A stretch of DNA of 64,000 bases from Hydractinia symbiolongicarpus (lineage: Eukaryota; Cnidaria; Hydrozoa; Anthoathecata; Hydractiniidae). The DNA lies in assembly GCF_029227915.1 (NCBI RefSeq), contig NC_079885.1:124001-188000 (forward strand), written 5' to 3'. Of the stretch, positions 22,369-35,358 are shown piece by piece (positions within the stretch are counted from its first letter, which is position 1; every line of letters starts with the position of its first letter). Position numbers and translations under genes: made by a program. The notes beneath the pieces were generated by a model that worked only from the letters and a program-made list of their open reading frames with translations, had not been told where the DNA came from and made no database searches.

Positions 22369-24195
22369 TCACCACTAAAACGCATGAGACTTGTAGTTTT
22401 TAAAAATGTTTTCATTTTTGATGAGACGCTGAATGAAAGAAGTTTAATCGCCGGCAAACGAAAACCTGCGATTTCCCGTAAATCCTGGACTCGGCGCGTA
22501 TAGTCAAAAGTATACAAAGAAAGTACCCAGGGAGTAAACTCATTTCCCAAACGATTTTTTAAATTATTATTTCCCCACTAAACCCCATGAGACTTGTAGT
22601 TTTTAAAAATGTTTTCATTTTTGATGAGACGCTGAATAAAAGAAGTTTAATCGCCGGCAAACGAAAACCCGCGATTTCCCGTAAATCCCGGACTCGGCCC
22701 GTATAGTTAAAAGTATACAAGGAAAGTACCCAGTGAGTACACTCATTTCCCGAACGAATTTTTAAATTATTTTTTCACCACTAAAACGTATGAGACTTGT
22801 AGTTTTCAAAAATGTTTTCATTTTTGATGAGACGCTGAATAAAAGAAGTTTAATCGCCGGCAAACGGAAACCTGCGATTTCCCGTAAATCCCGGACTCGG
22901 CCCGTATAGTCAAAAGTATACAAAGAAAGTACCCAGGGTGTAAACTCATTTCCCGAACGATTTTTTAAATTATTTTTTCACCACTAAAACGCATGAGACT
23001 TGTAGTTTTCAAAAATGTTTTCATTTTTGACGAGACGCTGAATAAAAGAAGTTTAATCGCCGGCAAACGAAAACCTGCGATTTCCCGTAAATCACGGACT
23101 CGGCCCGTATAATCAAAAGTATAATAAGAAAGCACCCAAGGTGTAAACTCATTTCCCGAACGATTTTTTAAATTATTATTTCACCACTAAAGCCCATGAG
23201 ACTTGTAGTTTTTAAAAATGTTTTCATTTTTGATGAGACGCTGAATAAAAGAAGTTTAATCGCCAGCAAACGAAAACCCGCCATTTCCCGTAAACCCTGG
23301 ACTCGGCCCGTATAATCAAAAGTATACAAAGAAAGTACCCAGGGAGTAAACTCATTTCCCGAACGATTTTTTAAATTATTTTTTCACCACTAAAACGCAT
23401 GACACTTGTAGTTTTCAAAAATGTTTTCATTTTTGATGAGACGCTGAATAAAAGAAGTTTAATCGCCGGCAAACGAAAACCTGTGATTTCCCGTAAATCC
23501 CGTACTAGGCCCGTATAGTCAAAAGTATACAAAGAAAGTATCCAGGGTGTAAACTCATTTCCCGAACGATTTTTTAAATTATTATTTCACCACTAAAACG
23601 CATGAGACTTGTAGTTTTTAAAAATGTTTTCATTTTTGATGAGACGCTGAATGAAAGAAGTTTAATCGCCGGCAAACGAAAACCTGCGATTTCCCGTAAA
23701 TCCTGGACTCGGCGCGTATAGTCAAAAGTATACAAAGAAAGTACCCAGGGAGTAAACTCATTTCCCAAACGATTTTTTAAATTATTATTTCCCCACTAAA
23801 GCCCATGAGACTTGTAGTTTTTAAAAATGTTTTCATTTTTGATGAGACGCTGAATAAAAGAAGTTTAATCGCCGGCAAACGAAAACCCGCGATTTCCCGT
23901 AAATCCCGGACTCGGCCCGTATAGTTAAAAGTATACAAGGAAAGTACCCAGTGAGTAAACTCATTTCCCGAACGAATTTTTAAATTATTTTTTCACCACT
24001 AAAACGTATGAGACTTGTAGTTTTCAAAAATGTTTTCATTTTTGATGAGACGCTGAATAAAAGAAGTTTAATCGCCGGCAAACGGAAACCTGCGATTTCC
24101 CGTAAATCCCGGACTCGGCCCGTATAGTCAAAAGTATACAAAGAAAGTACCCAGGGTGTAAACTCATTTCCCGAACGATTTTTTAAGTTATTTTT
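22369..24195. repeat. Nine-monomer stretch with CTCGGCGCG markers
   Basis: B-type monomers at 22369 and 23587 share CTCGGCGCG and precede TCCCCACTAAA monomers. The same pair recurs at 29879-30284, an offset of 7,510 bp from the first. Monomer 22978 carries ATCACGGACT and AGCACCCAAGG, which recur at an offset of 2,639 bp (13 monomers) near 25617-25819. The block therefore supplied sequence to at least two later positions. Confidence 0.8.
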
Positions 24196-25413
24196 TCACC
24201 ACTAAAACGCATGAGACTTGTAGTTTTCAAAAATGTTTTCATTTTTGATGAGACGCTGAATAAAAGAAGTTTAATCGCCGGCAAACGAAAACCTGTGATT
24301 TCCCGTAAATCCCGTACTCGGCCCGTATAGTCAAAAGTATACAAAGAAAGTATCCAGGGTGTAAACTCATTTCCCGAACGATTTTTTAAATTATTATTTC
24401 ACCAATAAAACGCATGAGACTTGTAGTTTTCAAAAATGTTTTCATTTTTGATGAGACGCTGAATAAAAGAAGTTTAATCGCCGGCAAACGAAAACCTGTG
24501 ATTTCCCGTAAATCCCGTACTCGGCCCGTATAGTCAAAAGTATACAAAGAAAGTATCCACGGTGTAAACTCATTTCCCGAACGATTTTTTAAATTATTAT
24601 TTCACCACTAAAACGCATGAGACTTGTAGTTTTCAAAAATGTTTTCATTTTTGATGAGACGCTGAATGAAAGAAGTTTAATCGCCGGCAAACGAAAACCT
24701 GCGATTTCCCGTAAATCCCGGACTCGGCCCGTATAGTCAAAAGTATACAAAGAAAGTACCCAGGGTGTAAACTCATTTCCCGAACGATTTTTTAAATTAT
24801 TTTTTCACCACTAAAACGCATGAGACTTGTAGTTTTCAAAAATGTTTTCATTTTTGATGAGACGCTGAATAAAAGAAGTTTAATCGCCGGCAAACGAAAA
24901 CCTGTGATTTCCCGTAAATCCCGTACTCGGCCCGTATAGTCAAAAGTATACAAAGAAAGTATCCAGGGTGTAAACTCATTTCCCGAACGATTTTTTAAAT
25001 TATTATTTCACCAATAAAACGCATGAGACTTGTAGTTTTCAAAAATGTTTTCATTTTTGATGAGACGCTGAATAAAAGAAGTTTAATCGCCGGCAAACGA
25101 AAACCTGTGATTTCCCGTAAATCCCGTACTCGGCCCGTATAGTCAAAAGTATACAAAGAAAGTATCCAGGGTGTAAACTCATTTCCCGAACGATTTTTTA
25201 AATTATTATTTCACCACTAAAACGCATGAGACTTGTAGTTTTCAAAAATGTTTTCATTTTTGATGAGACGCTGAATGAAAGAAGTTTAATCGCCGGCAAA
25301 CGAAAACCTGCGATTTCCCGTAAATCCCGGACTCGGCCCGTATAATCAAAAGTATAATAAGAAAGTACCCAGGGTGTAAACTCATTTCCCGAACGATTTT
25401 TTAAATTATTATT
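24196..25413. repeat. 609-bp trimer, two tandem copies
   Basis: The trimer is CCTGTG/TATCC, then CCAATAAAAC (at 24399 and 25008), then GAATGAAAG with CCTGCG. The two copies lie 609 bp apart. A third copy of the set occurs at 26632-27240, 2,436 bp downstream of the first. The third monomer of copy 2 (25211) has moved to the CCCGTATAATC and AGTATAATAAG alleles. Confidence 0.86.
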
Positions 25414-27443
25414 TCACCACTAAAGCCCATGAGACTTGTAGTTTTTAAAAATGTTTTCATTTTTGATGAGACGCTGAATAAAAGAAGTTTAATCGCCAGC
25501 AAACGAAAACCCGCCATTTCCCGTAAACCCTGGACTCGGCCCGTATAATCAAAAGTATACAAAGAAAGTACCCAGGGAGTAAACTCATTTCCCGAACGAT
25601 TTTTTAAATTATTTTTTCACCACTAAAACGCATGAGACTTGTAGTTTTCAAAAATGTTTTCATTTTTGATGAGACGCTGAATAAAAGAAGTTTAATCGCC
25701 GGCAAACGAAAACCTGCGATTTCCCGTAAATCACGGACTCGGCCCGTATAATCAAAAGTATAATAAGAAAGCACCCAAGGTGTAAACTCATTTCCCGAAC
25801 GATTTTTTAAATTATTATTTCACCACTAAAGCCCATGAGACTTGTAGTTTTTAAAAATGTTTTCATTTTTGATGAGACGCTGAATAAAAGAAGTTTAATC
25901 GCCAGCAAACGAAAACCCGCCATTTCCCGTAAACCCTGGACTCGGCCCGTATAATCAAAAGTATACAAAGAAAGTACCCAGGGAGTAAACTCATTTCGCG
26001 AGCGATTTTTTAAATTATTTTTTCACCACTAAAACGCATGACACTTGTAGTTTTCAAAAATGTTTTCATTTTTGATGAGACGCTGAATAAAAGAAGTTTA
26101 ATCGCCGGCAAACGAAAACCTGTGATTTCCCGTAAATCCCGTACTAGGCCCGTATAGTCAAAAGTATACAAAGAAAGTATCCAGGGTGTAAACTCATTTC
26201 CCGAACGATTTTTTAAATTATTATTTCACCACTAAAACGCATGAGACTTGTAGTTTTTAAAAATGTTTTCATTTTTGATGAGACGCTGAATAAAAGAAGT
26301 TTAATCGCCGGCAAACGAAAACCCGCGATTTCCCGTAAATCCCGGACTCGGCCCGTATAGTTAAAAGTATACAAGGAAAGTACCCAGTGAGTAAACTCAT
26401 TTCCCGAACGAATTTTTAAATTATTTTTTCACCACTAAAACGTATGAGACTTGTAGTTTTCAAAAATGTTTTCATTTTTGATGAGACGCTGAATAAAAGA
26501 AGTTTAATCGCCGGCAAACGGAAACCTGCGATTTCCCGTAAATCCCGGACTCGGCCCGTATAGTCAAAAGTATACAAAGAAAGTACCCAGGGTGTAAACT
26601 CATTTCCCGAACGATTTTTTAAATTATTTTTTCACCACTAAAACGCATGAGACTTGTAGTTTTCAAAAATGTTTTCATTTTTGATGAGACGCTGAATAAA
26701 AGAAGTTTAATCGCCGGCAAACGAAAACCTGTGATTTCCCGTAAATCCCGTACTCGGCCCGTATAGTCAAAAGTATACAAAGAAAGTATCCAGGGTGTAA
26801 ACTCATTTCCCGAACGATTTTTTAAATTATTATTTCACCAATAAAACGCATGAGACTTGTAGTTTTCAAAAATGTTTTCATTTTTGATGAGACGCTGAAT
26901 AAAAGAAGTTTAATCGCCGGCAAACGAAAACCTGTGATTTCCCGTAAATCCCGTACTCGGCCCGTATAGTCAAAAGTATACAAAGAAAGTATCCAGGGTG
27001 TAAACTCATTTCCCGAACGATTTTTTAAATTATTATTTCACCACTAAAACGCATGAGACTTGTAGTTTTCAAAAATGTTTTCATTTTTGATGAGACGCTG
27101 AATGAAAGAAGTTTAATCGCCGGCAAACGAAAACCTGCGATTTCCCGTAAATCCCGGACTCGGCCCGTATAGTCAAAAGTATACAAAGAAAGTACCCTGG
27201 GTGTAAACTCATTTCCCGAACGATTTTTTAAATTATTTTTTCACCACTAAAACGCATGAGACTTGTAGTTTTCAAAAATGTTTTCATTTTTGATGAGACG
27301 CTGAATAAAAGAAGTTTAATCGCCGGCAAACGAAAACCTGTGATTTCCCGTAAATCCCGTACTCGGCCCGTATAGTCAAAAGTATACAAAGAAAGTATCC
27401 AGGGTGTAAACTCATTTCCCGAACGATTTTTTAAATTATTATT
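25414..27443. repeat. Interleaved 11- to 13-monomer relations
   Basis: The monomers from 25617 match those from 22978 at +2,639 bp. Those from 26429 match those from 23993 at +2,436 bp. The monomer at 27444 matches 25211 at +2,233 bp, one monomer less, because a CCAATAAAAC monomer is missing after 27241. The steps of 13, 12 and 11 monomers show successive gains or losses of single repeats between related segments. Confidence 0.8.
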
Positions 27444-28661
27444 TCACCACTAAAACGCATGAGACTTGTAGTTTTCAAAAATGTTTTCATTTTTGATGAG
27501 ACGCTGAATGAAAGAAGTTTAATCGCCGGCAAACGAAAACCTGCGATTTCCCGTAAATCCCGGACTCGGCCCGTATAATCAAAAGTATAATAAGAAAGTA
27601 CCCAGGGTGTAAACTCATTTCCCGAACGATTTTTTAAATTATTATTTCACCACTAAAGCCCATGAGACTTGTAGTTTTTAAAAATGTTTTCATTTTTGAT
27701 GAGACGCTGAATAAAAGAAGTTTAATCGCCAGCAAACGAAAACCCGCCATTTCCCGTAAACCCTGGACTCGGCCCGTATAATCAAAAGTATACAAAGAAA
27801 GTACCCAGGGAGTAAACTCATTTCCCGAACGATTTTTTAAATTATTTTTTCACCACTAAAACGCATGACACTTGTAGTTTTCAAAAATGTTTTCATTTTT
27901 GATGAGACGCTGAATAAAAGAAGTTTAATCGCCGGCAAACGAAAACCTGTGATTTCCCGTAAATCCCGTACTAGGCCCGTATAGTCAAAAGTATACAAAG
28001 AAAGTATCCAGGGTGTAAACTCATTTCCCGAACGATTTTTTAAATTATTATTTCACCACTAAAACGCATGAGACTTGTAGTTTTCAAAAATGTTTTCATT
28101 TTTGATGAGACGCTGAATGAAAGAAGTTTAATCGCCGGCAAACGAAAACCTGCGATTTCCCGTAAATCCCGGACTCGGCCCGTATAATCAAAAGTATAAT
28201 AAGAAAGTACCCAGGGTGTAAACTCATTTCCCGAACGATTTTTTAAATTATTATTTCACCACTAAAGCCCATGAGACTTGTAGTTTTTAAAAATGTTTTC
28301 ATTTTTGATGAGACGCTGAATCAAAGAAGTTTAATCGCCAGCAAACGAAAACCCGCCATTTCCCGTAAACCCTGGACTCGGCCAGTATAATCAAAAGTAT
28401 ACAAAGAAAGTACCCAGGGAGTAAACTCATTTCCCGAACGATTTTTTAAATTATTTTTTCACCACTAAAACGCATGACACTTGTAGTTTTCAAAAATGTT
28501 TTCATTTTTGATGAGACGCTGAATAAAAGAAGTTTAATCGCCGGCAAACGAAAACCTGTGATTTCCCGTAAATCCCGTACTAGGCCCGTATAGTCAAAAG
28601 TATACAAAGAAAGTATCCAGGGTGTAAACTCATTTCCCGAACGATTTTTTAAATTATTATT
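27444..28661. repeat. 609-bp trimer of a second kind, two tandem copies
   Basis: The trimer is GAATGAAAG/AGTATAATAAG, then AAAGCCCATGAG/GCCAGC/CCCGCC, then GCATGACACTTG/CCTGTG/CCCGTACTAGG. Starts are 27444, 27647 and 27850, then 28053, 28256 and 28459. The second copy has private changes GAATCAAAG and GGCCAGTATAATC. Another copy lies at 30894-31502. Confidence 0.87.
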
Positions 28662-30893
28662 TCACCACTAAAACGCATGAGACTTGTAGTTTTCAAAAAT
28701 GTTTTCATTTTTGATGAGACGCTGAATGAAAGAAGTTTAATCGCCGGCAAACGAAAACCTGCGATTTCCCGTAAATCCCGGACTTAGCCCGTATAGTCAA
28801 AAGTATAATAAGAAAGTACCCAGGGTGTAAACTCATTTCCCGAACGATTTTTTAAATTATTATTTCACCACTAAAACGCATGACACTTGTAGTTTTTAAA
28901 AATGTTTTCATTTTTGATAAGACGCTGAATAAAAGAAGTTTAATCGCCGGCAAACGAAAACCCGCCATTTCCCGTAAACCCTGGACTCGGCCCGTATAAT
29001 CAAAAGTATACAAAGAAAGTACCCAGGGAGTAAACTCATTTCCCGAACAATTTTTTAAATTATTTTTTCACCACTAAAACGCATGAGACTTGTAGTTTTC
29101 AAAAATGTTTTCATTTTTGATGAGACGCTGAATGAAAGAAGTTTAATCGCCGGCAAACGAAAACCTGCGATTTCCCGTAAATCCCGGTCTCGGCCCGTAT
29201 AGTCAAAAGTATAATAAGAAAGTACCCAGGGTGTAAACTCATTTCCCGAACGATTTTTTAAATTATTTTTTCACCACTAAAACGCATGAGACTTGTAGTT
29301 TTTAAAAATGTTTTCATTTTTGATGAGACGCTGAATAAAAGAAGTTTAATCGTCGGCAAACGAAAACCTGTGATTTCCCGTAAATCCCGTACTCGGCCCG
29401 TATAGTCAAAAGTATACAAAGAAAGTATCCAGGGTGTAAACTCATTTCCCGAACGATTTTTTAAATTATTATTTCACCACTAAAACGCATGAGACTTGTA
29501 GTTTTCAAAAATGTTTTCATTTTTGATGAGACGCTGAATAAAAGCAGTTTAATCGCCGGCAAACGAAAACCTGCGATTTCCCGTAAATCCTGGACTCGGC
29601 CCGTATAGTCAAAAGTATACAAAGAAAGTACCCAGGGAGTAAACTCATTTCCAGAACAATTTTTTAAATTATTTTTTCACCACTAAAACGCATAAGACTT
29701 GTAGTTTTTAAAAATGTTTTCATTTTTGATGAGACGCTGAATAAAAGAAGTTTAATCGCCGGCAAACGAAAACCCGCGATTTCCCGTAAATCCCGGGCTT
29801 GGCCGTATAGTCAAAAGTATACAAAGAAAGTACCCAGGGAGTAAACTCATTTCCCGAACGATTTTTTAAATTACTTTTTCACCACTAAAACGCATGAGAC
29901 TTGTAGTTTTTAAAAATGTTTTCATTTTTGATGAGACGCTGAATGAAAGAAGTTTAATCGCCGGCAAACGAAAACCTGCGATTTCCCGTAAATCCTGGAC
30001 TCGGCGCGTATAGTCAAAAGTATACAAAGAAAGTACCCAGGGAGTAAACTCATTTCCCAAACGATTTTTTAAATTATTATTTCCCCACTAAAGCCCATGA
30101 GACTTGTAGTTTTTAAAAATGTTTTCATTTTTGATGAGACGCTGAATAAAAGAAGTTTAATCGCCGGCAAACGAAAACCCGCGATTTCCCGTAAATCCCG
30201 GACTCGGCCCGTATAGTTAAAAGTATACAAGGAAAGTACCCAGTGAGTAAACTCATTTCCCGAACGAATTTTTAAATTATTTTTTCACCACTAAAACGTA
30301 TGAGACTTGTAGTTTTCAAAAATGTTTTCATTTTTGATGAGACGCTGAATAAAAGAAGTTTAATCGCCGGCAAACGGAAACCTGCGATTTCCCGTAAATC
30401 CCGGACTCGGCCCGTATAGTCAAAAGTATACAAAGAAAGTACCCAGGGTGTAAACTCATTTCCCGAACGATTTTTTAAATTATTTTTTCACCACTAAAAC
30501 GCATGAGACTTGTAGTTTTCAAAAATGTTTTCATTTTTGATGAGACGCTGAATAAAAGAAGTTTAATCGCCGGCAAACGAAAACCTGTGATTTCCCGTAA
30601 ATCCCGTACTCGGCCCGTATAGTCAAAAGTATACAAAGAAAGTATCCAGGGTGTAAACTCATTTCCTGAACGATTTTTTAAATTATTTTTTCACCACTAA
30701 AACGCATGAGACTTGTAGTTTTCAAAAATGTTTTCATTTTTGATGAGACGCTGAATAAAAGAAGTTTAATCGCCGGCAAACGAAAACCTGTGATTTCCCG
30801 TAAATCCCGTACTCGGCCCGTATAGTCAAAAGTATACAAAGAAAGTATCCAGGGTGTAAACTCATTTCCCGAACGATTTTTTAAATTATTATT
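28662..30893. repeat. Mixed monomers with A-B-C insertion
   Basis: Hybrids of the 609-bp trimer (28662, 28865, 29068) are followed by CCTGTG monomers, an AAAAGCAG monomer with CCAGAACAA, and an A-B-C run at 29677, 29879 and 30082 like that at 22.2-22.8 kb. The monomers at 30488 and 30691 are near-identical neighbours. The first has the private change TTTCCTGAACG. Confidence 0.8.
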
Positions 30894-31908
30894 TCACCAC
30901 TAAAACGCATGAGACTTGTAGTTTTCAAAAATGTTTTCATTTTTGATGAGACGCTGAATGAAAGAAGTTTAATCGCCGGCAAACGAAAACCTGCGATTTC
31001 CCGTAAATCCCGGACTCGGCCCGTATAATCAAAAGTATAATAAGAAAGTACCCAGGGTGTAAACTCATTTCCCGAACGATTTTTTAAATTATTATTTCAC
31101 CACTAAAGCCCATGAGACTTGTAGTTTTTAAAAATGTTTTCATTTTTGATGAGACGCTGAATAAAAGAAGTTTAATCGCCAGCAAACGAAAACCCGCCAT
31201 TTCCCGTAAACCCTGGACTCGGCCCGTATAATCAAAAGTATACAAAGAAAGTACCCAGGGAGTAAACTCATTTCCCGAACGATTTTTTAAATTATTTTTT
31301 CACCACTAAAACGCATGACACTTGTAGTTTTCAAAAATGTTTTCATTTTTGATGAGACGCTGAATAAAAGAAGTTTAATCGCCGGCAAACAAAAACCTGT
31401 GATTTCCCGTAAATCCCGTACTAGGCCCGTATAGTCAAAAGTATACAAAGAAAGTATCCAGGGTGTAAACTCATTTCCCGAACGATTTTTTAAATTATTA
31501 TTTCACCACTAAAACGCATGAGACTTGTAGTTTTCAAAAATGTTTTCATTTTTGATGAGACGCTGAATGAAAGAAGTTTAATCGCCGGCAAACGAAAACC
31601 TGCGATTTCCCGTAAATCCCGGACTCAGCCCGTATAGTCAAAAGCATAATAAGAAAGTACCCAGGGTGTAAACTCATTTCCCGAACGATTTTTTAAATTA
31701 TTATTTCACCACTAAAGCCCATGAGACTTGTAGTTTTTAAAAATGTTTTCATTTTTGATGAGACGCTGAATAAAAGAAGTTAAATCGCCGGCAAACGAAA
31801 ACCCGCCATTTCCCGTAAACCCTGGACTCAGCCCGTATAATCAAAAGTATACAAAGAAAGTACCCAGGGAGTAAACTGATTTCCCGAACGATTTTTTAAA
31901 TTATTTTT
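30894..31908. repeat. Third copy of the second 609-bp trimer plus transition monomers
   Basis: 30894-31502 repeats the GAATGAAAG, GCCAGC and TACTAGG order of 27444-28052. The next two monomers (31503, 31706) introduce CTCAGCCCG, GAAGTTAAATCG and GTAAACTG, the alleles that dominate the following domain. This is the junction between domains III and IV. Confidence 0.82.
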
Positions 31909-33329
31909 TCACCACTAAAACGCAAGACACTTGTAGTTTTTAAAAATGTTTTCATTTTTGATGAGACGCTGAATAAAAGACGTTTAATCGCCGGCAAACG
32001 AAAACCTGCGATTTCCCGTAAATCCCGGACTCGGCCCGTATAGTCAAAAGTATACAAAGAAAGTACCCAGGGAGTAAACTCATTTCCAGAACGATTTTTT
32101 AAATTATTTTTTCACCACTAAAACGCATAAAACTTGTAGTTTTTAAAAATGTTTTCATTTTTGATGAGACGCTGAATAAAAGAAGTTTAATCGCCGGCAA
32201 ACGAAAACCCGCGATTTCCCGTAAACCCTGGACTCGGCCCGTATAATCAAAAGTATACAAAGAAAGTACCCAGGGAGTAAACTCATTTCCCGAACGATTT
32301 TTTAAATTATTTTTTCACCACTAAAACGCATGAGACTTGTAGTTTTTAAAAATGTTTTCATTTTTGATAAGACGCTGAATAAAAGAAGTTTAATCGCCGG
32401 CAAACGAAAACCCGCCATTTCCCGTAAACCCTGGACTCGGCCCGTATAATCAAAAGTATACAAAGAAAGTACCCAGGGAGTACACTCATTTCCCGAACGA
32501 TTTTTTAAATTATTTTTTCACCACTAAAACGCATGAGACTTGTAGTTTTCAAAAATGTTTTCATTTTTGATGAGACGCTGAATGAAAGAAGTTTAATCGC
32601 CGGCAAACGAAAACCTGCGATTTCCCGTAAATCCTGGACTCGGCCCGTATAGTCAAAAGTATAATAAGAAAGTACCCAGGGTGTAAACTCATTTCCCGAA
32701 CGATTTTTTAAATTATTATTTCACCACTGAAGCCCATGAGACTTGTAGTTTATAAAAATGTTTTCATTTTTGATGAGACGCTGAATAAAAGAAGTTAAAT
32801 CGCCGGCAAACGAAAACCCGCCATTTCCCGTAAACCCTGGACTCAGCCCGTATAATCAAAAGTATACAAAGGAAGTACCCAGGGAGTAAATTGATTTCCC
32901 GAACGTTTTTTTAAATTATTTTTTCACCACTAAAACGCATGACACTTGTAGTTTTCAAAAATGTTTTCATTTTTGATGAGACGCTGAATAAAAGACGTTT
33001 AATCGCCGGCAAACGAAAACCCGCTATTTTCCGTAAACCCCAGACTCGGCCCGCATAGTCAAAAGTATACAAAGAAAGTACCCAGGGAGTAAACTCATTT
33101 CCCGAACGATTTTTTAAATTATTTTTTCAGCACTAAAGCCCATGAGACTTGTAGTTTTTAAAAATGTTTTCATTTTTGATGAGACGCTGAATGAAAGAAG
33201 TTTAATCGCCGGCAAACGAAAACCCGCCATTTCCCGTAAACCCTGGACTCAGCCCGTATAATCAAAAGTATACAAAGAAAGTACCCAGGGAGTAAACTGA
33301 TTTCCCGAACGATTTTTTAAATTATTTTT
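31909..33329. repeat. 1,421-bp seven-monomer repeat, copy 1
   Basis: Order of markers: CGCAAGACACTTG, CGCATAAAACTTG, GATAAGACG with GTACACTC, GAATGAAAG with AGTATAATAAG, CCACTGAAGCCC with GTTTATAAAAATG, GCATGACAC with CCCGCTATTTTCCG, then CAGCACTAAAGCCC. The first marker recurs from 31921 to 33342 and again at 38214. The shared tract extends left to about 31780. Confidence 0.9.
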
Positions 33330-34750
33330 TCACCACTAAAACGCAAGACACTTGTAGTTTTTAAAAATGTTTTCATTTTTGATGAGACGCTGAATAAAAG
33401 ACGTTTAATCGCCGGCAAACGAAAACCTGCGATTTCCCGTAAATCCCGGACTCGGCCCGTATAGTCAAAAGTATACAAAGAAAGTACCCAGGGAGTAAAC
33501 TCATTTCCAGAACGATTTTTTAAATTATTTTTTCACCACTAAAACGCATAAAACTTGTAGTTTTTAAAAATGTTTTCATTTTTGATGAGACGCTGAATAA
33601 AAGAAGTTTAATCGCCGGCAAACGAAAACCCGCGATTTCCCGTAAACCCTGGACTCGGCCCGTATAATCAAAAGTATACAAAGAAAGTACCCAGGGAGTA
33701 AACTCATTTCCCGAACGATTTTTTAAATTATTTTTTCACCACTAAAACGCATGAGACTTGTAGTTTTTAAAAATGTTTTCATTTTTGATAAGACGCTGAA
33801 TAAAAGAAGTTTAATCGCCGGCAAACGAAAACCCGCCATTTCCCGTAAACCCTGGACTCGGCCCGTATAATCAAAAGTATACAAAGAAAGTACCCAGGGA
33901 GTACACTCATTTCCCGAACGATTTTTTAAATTATTTTTTCACCACTAAAACGCATGAGACTTGTAGTTTTCAAAAATGTTTTCATTTTTGATGAGACGCT
34001 GAATGAAAGAAGTTTAATCGCCGGCAAACGAAAACCTGCGATTTCCCGTAAATCCTGGACTCGGCCCGTATAGTCAAAAGTATAATAAGAAAGTACCCAG
34101 GGTGTAAACTCATTTCCCGAACGATTTTTTAAATTATTATTTCACCACTGAAGCCCATGAGACTTGTAGTTTATAAAAATGTTTTCATTTTTGATGAGAC
34201 GCTGAATAAAAGAAGTTAAATCGCCGGCAAACGAAAACCCGCCATTTCCCGTAAACCCTGGACTCAGCCCGTATAATCAAAAGTATACAAAGGAAGTACC
34301 CAGGGAGTAAATTGATTTCCCGAACGTTTTTTTAAATTATTTTTTCACCACTAAAACGCATGACACTTGTAGTTTTCAAAAATGTTTTCATTTTTGATGA
34401 GACGCTGAATAAAAGACGTTTAATCGCCGGCAAACGAAAACCCGCTATTTTCCGTAAACCCCAGACTCGGCCCGCATAGTCAAAAGTATACAAAGAAAGT
34501 ACCCAGGGAGTAAACTCATTTCCCGAACGATTTTTTAAATTATTTTTTCAGCACTAAAACGCATGAGACTTGTAGTTTTTAAAAATGTTTTCATTTTTGA
34601 TGAGACGGTGAATAAAAGAAGTTTAATTGCCGGCAAACGAAAACCTGCGATTTCCCGTAAATCCTGGACTCGGCCCGTATAGTCAAAAGTATACAAAGAA
34701 AGTACCCAGGGAGTAAACTCATTTCCAGAACGATTTTTTAAATTATTTTT
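33330..34750. repeat. 1,421-bp seven-monomer repeat, copy 2
   Basis: This is a tandem copy of 31909-33329, but its seventh monomer (from about 34547) is different. It has CAGCACTAAAACGC, GACGGTGAATAAAAG, AATTGCC and CCAGAACG, the type that later becomes common in the right-hand domain. Close similarity to copy 1 ends near 34556. Confidence 0.9.
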
Positions 34751-35358
34751 TCACCACTAAAACGGATAAGACTTGTAGTTTTTAAAAATGTTTTCATTTT
34801 TGATGAGACGCTGAATAAAAGAAGTTTAATCGCCGGCAAACGAAAACCCGCGATTTCCCGTAAATCCCGGGCTTGGCCCGTATAGTCAAAATTATACAAA
34901 GAAAGTACCCAGGGAGTAAACTCATTTCCCGAACGATTTTTTAAATTACTTTTTCACCACTAAAACGCATGAGACTTGTAGTTTTTAAAGATATTTTCAT
35001 TTTTGATGAGACGCTGAATAAAAGAAGTTTAATCGCCGGCAAACGAAAACCCGCCATTTCCCGTAAACCCTGGACTCGGCCCGTATAATCAAAAGTATAC
35101 AAAGAAAGTACCCAGGGAGTAAACTCATTTCCCGAACGATTTTTTAAATTATTTTTTCACCACTAAAACGCATGAGACTTGTAGTTTTCAAAAATGTTTC
35201 CATTTTTGATGAGACGCTGAATGAAAGAAGTTTAATCGCCGGCAAACGAAAACCCGCGATTTTCCGTAAATCCCGGGCTTGGCCCGTATAGTCAAAAGTA
35301 TACAAAGAAAGTACCCAGGGAGTAAACTCATTTCCCGAACGATTTTTTAAATTACTTT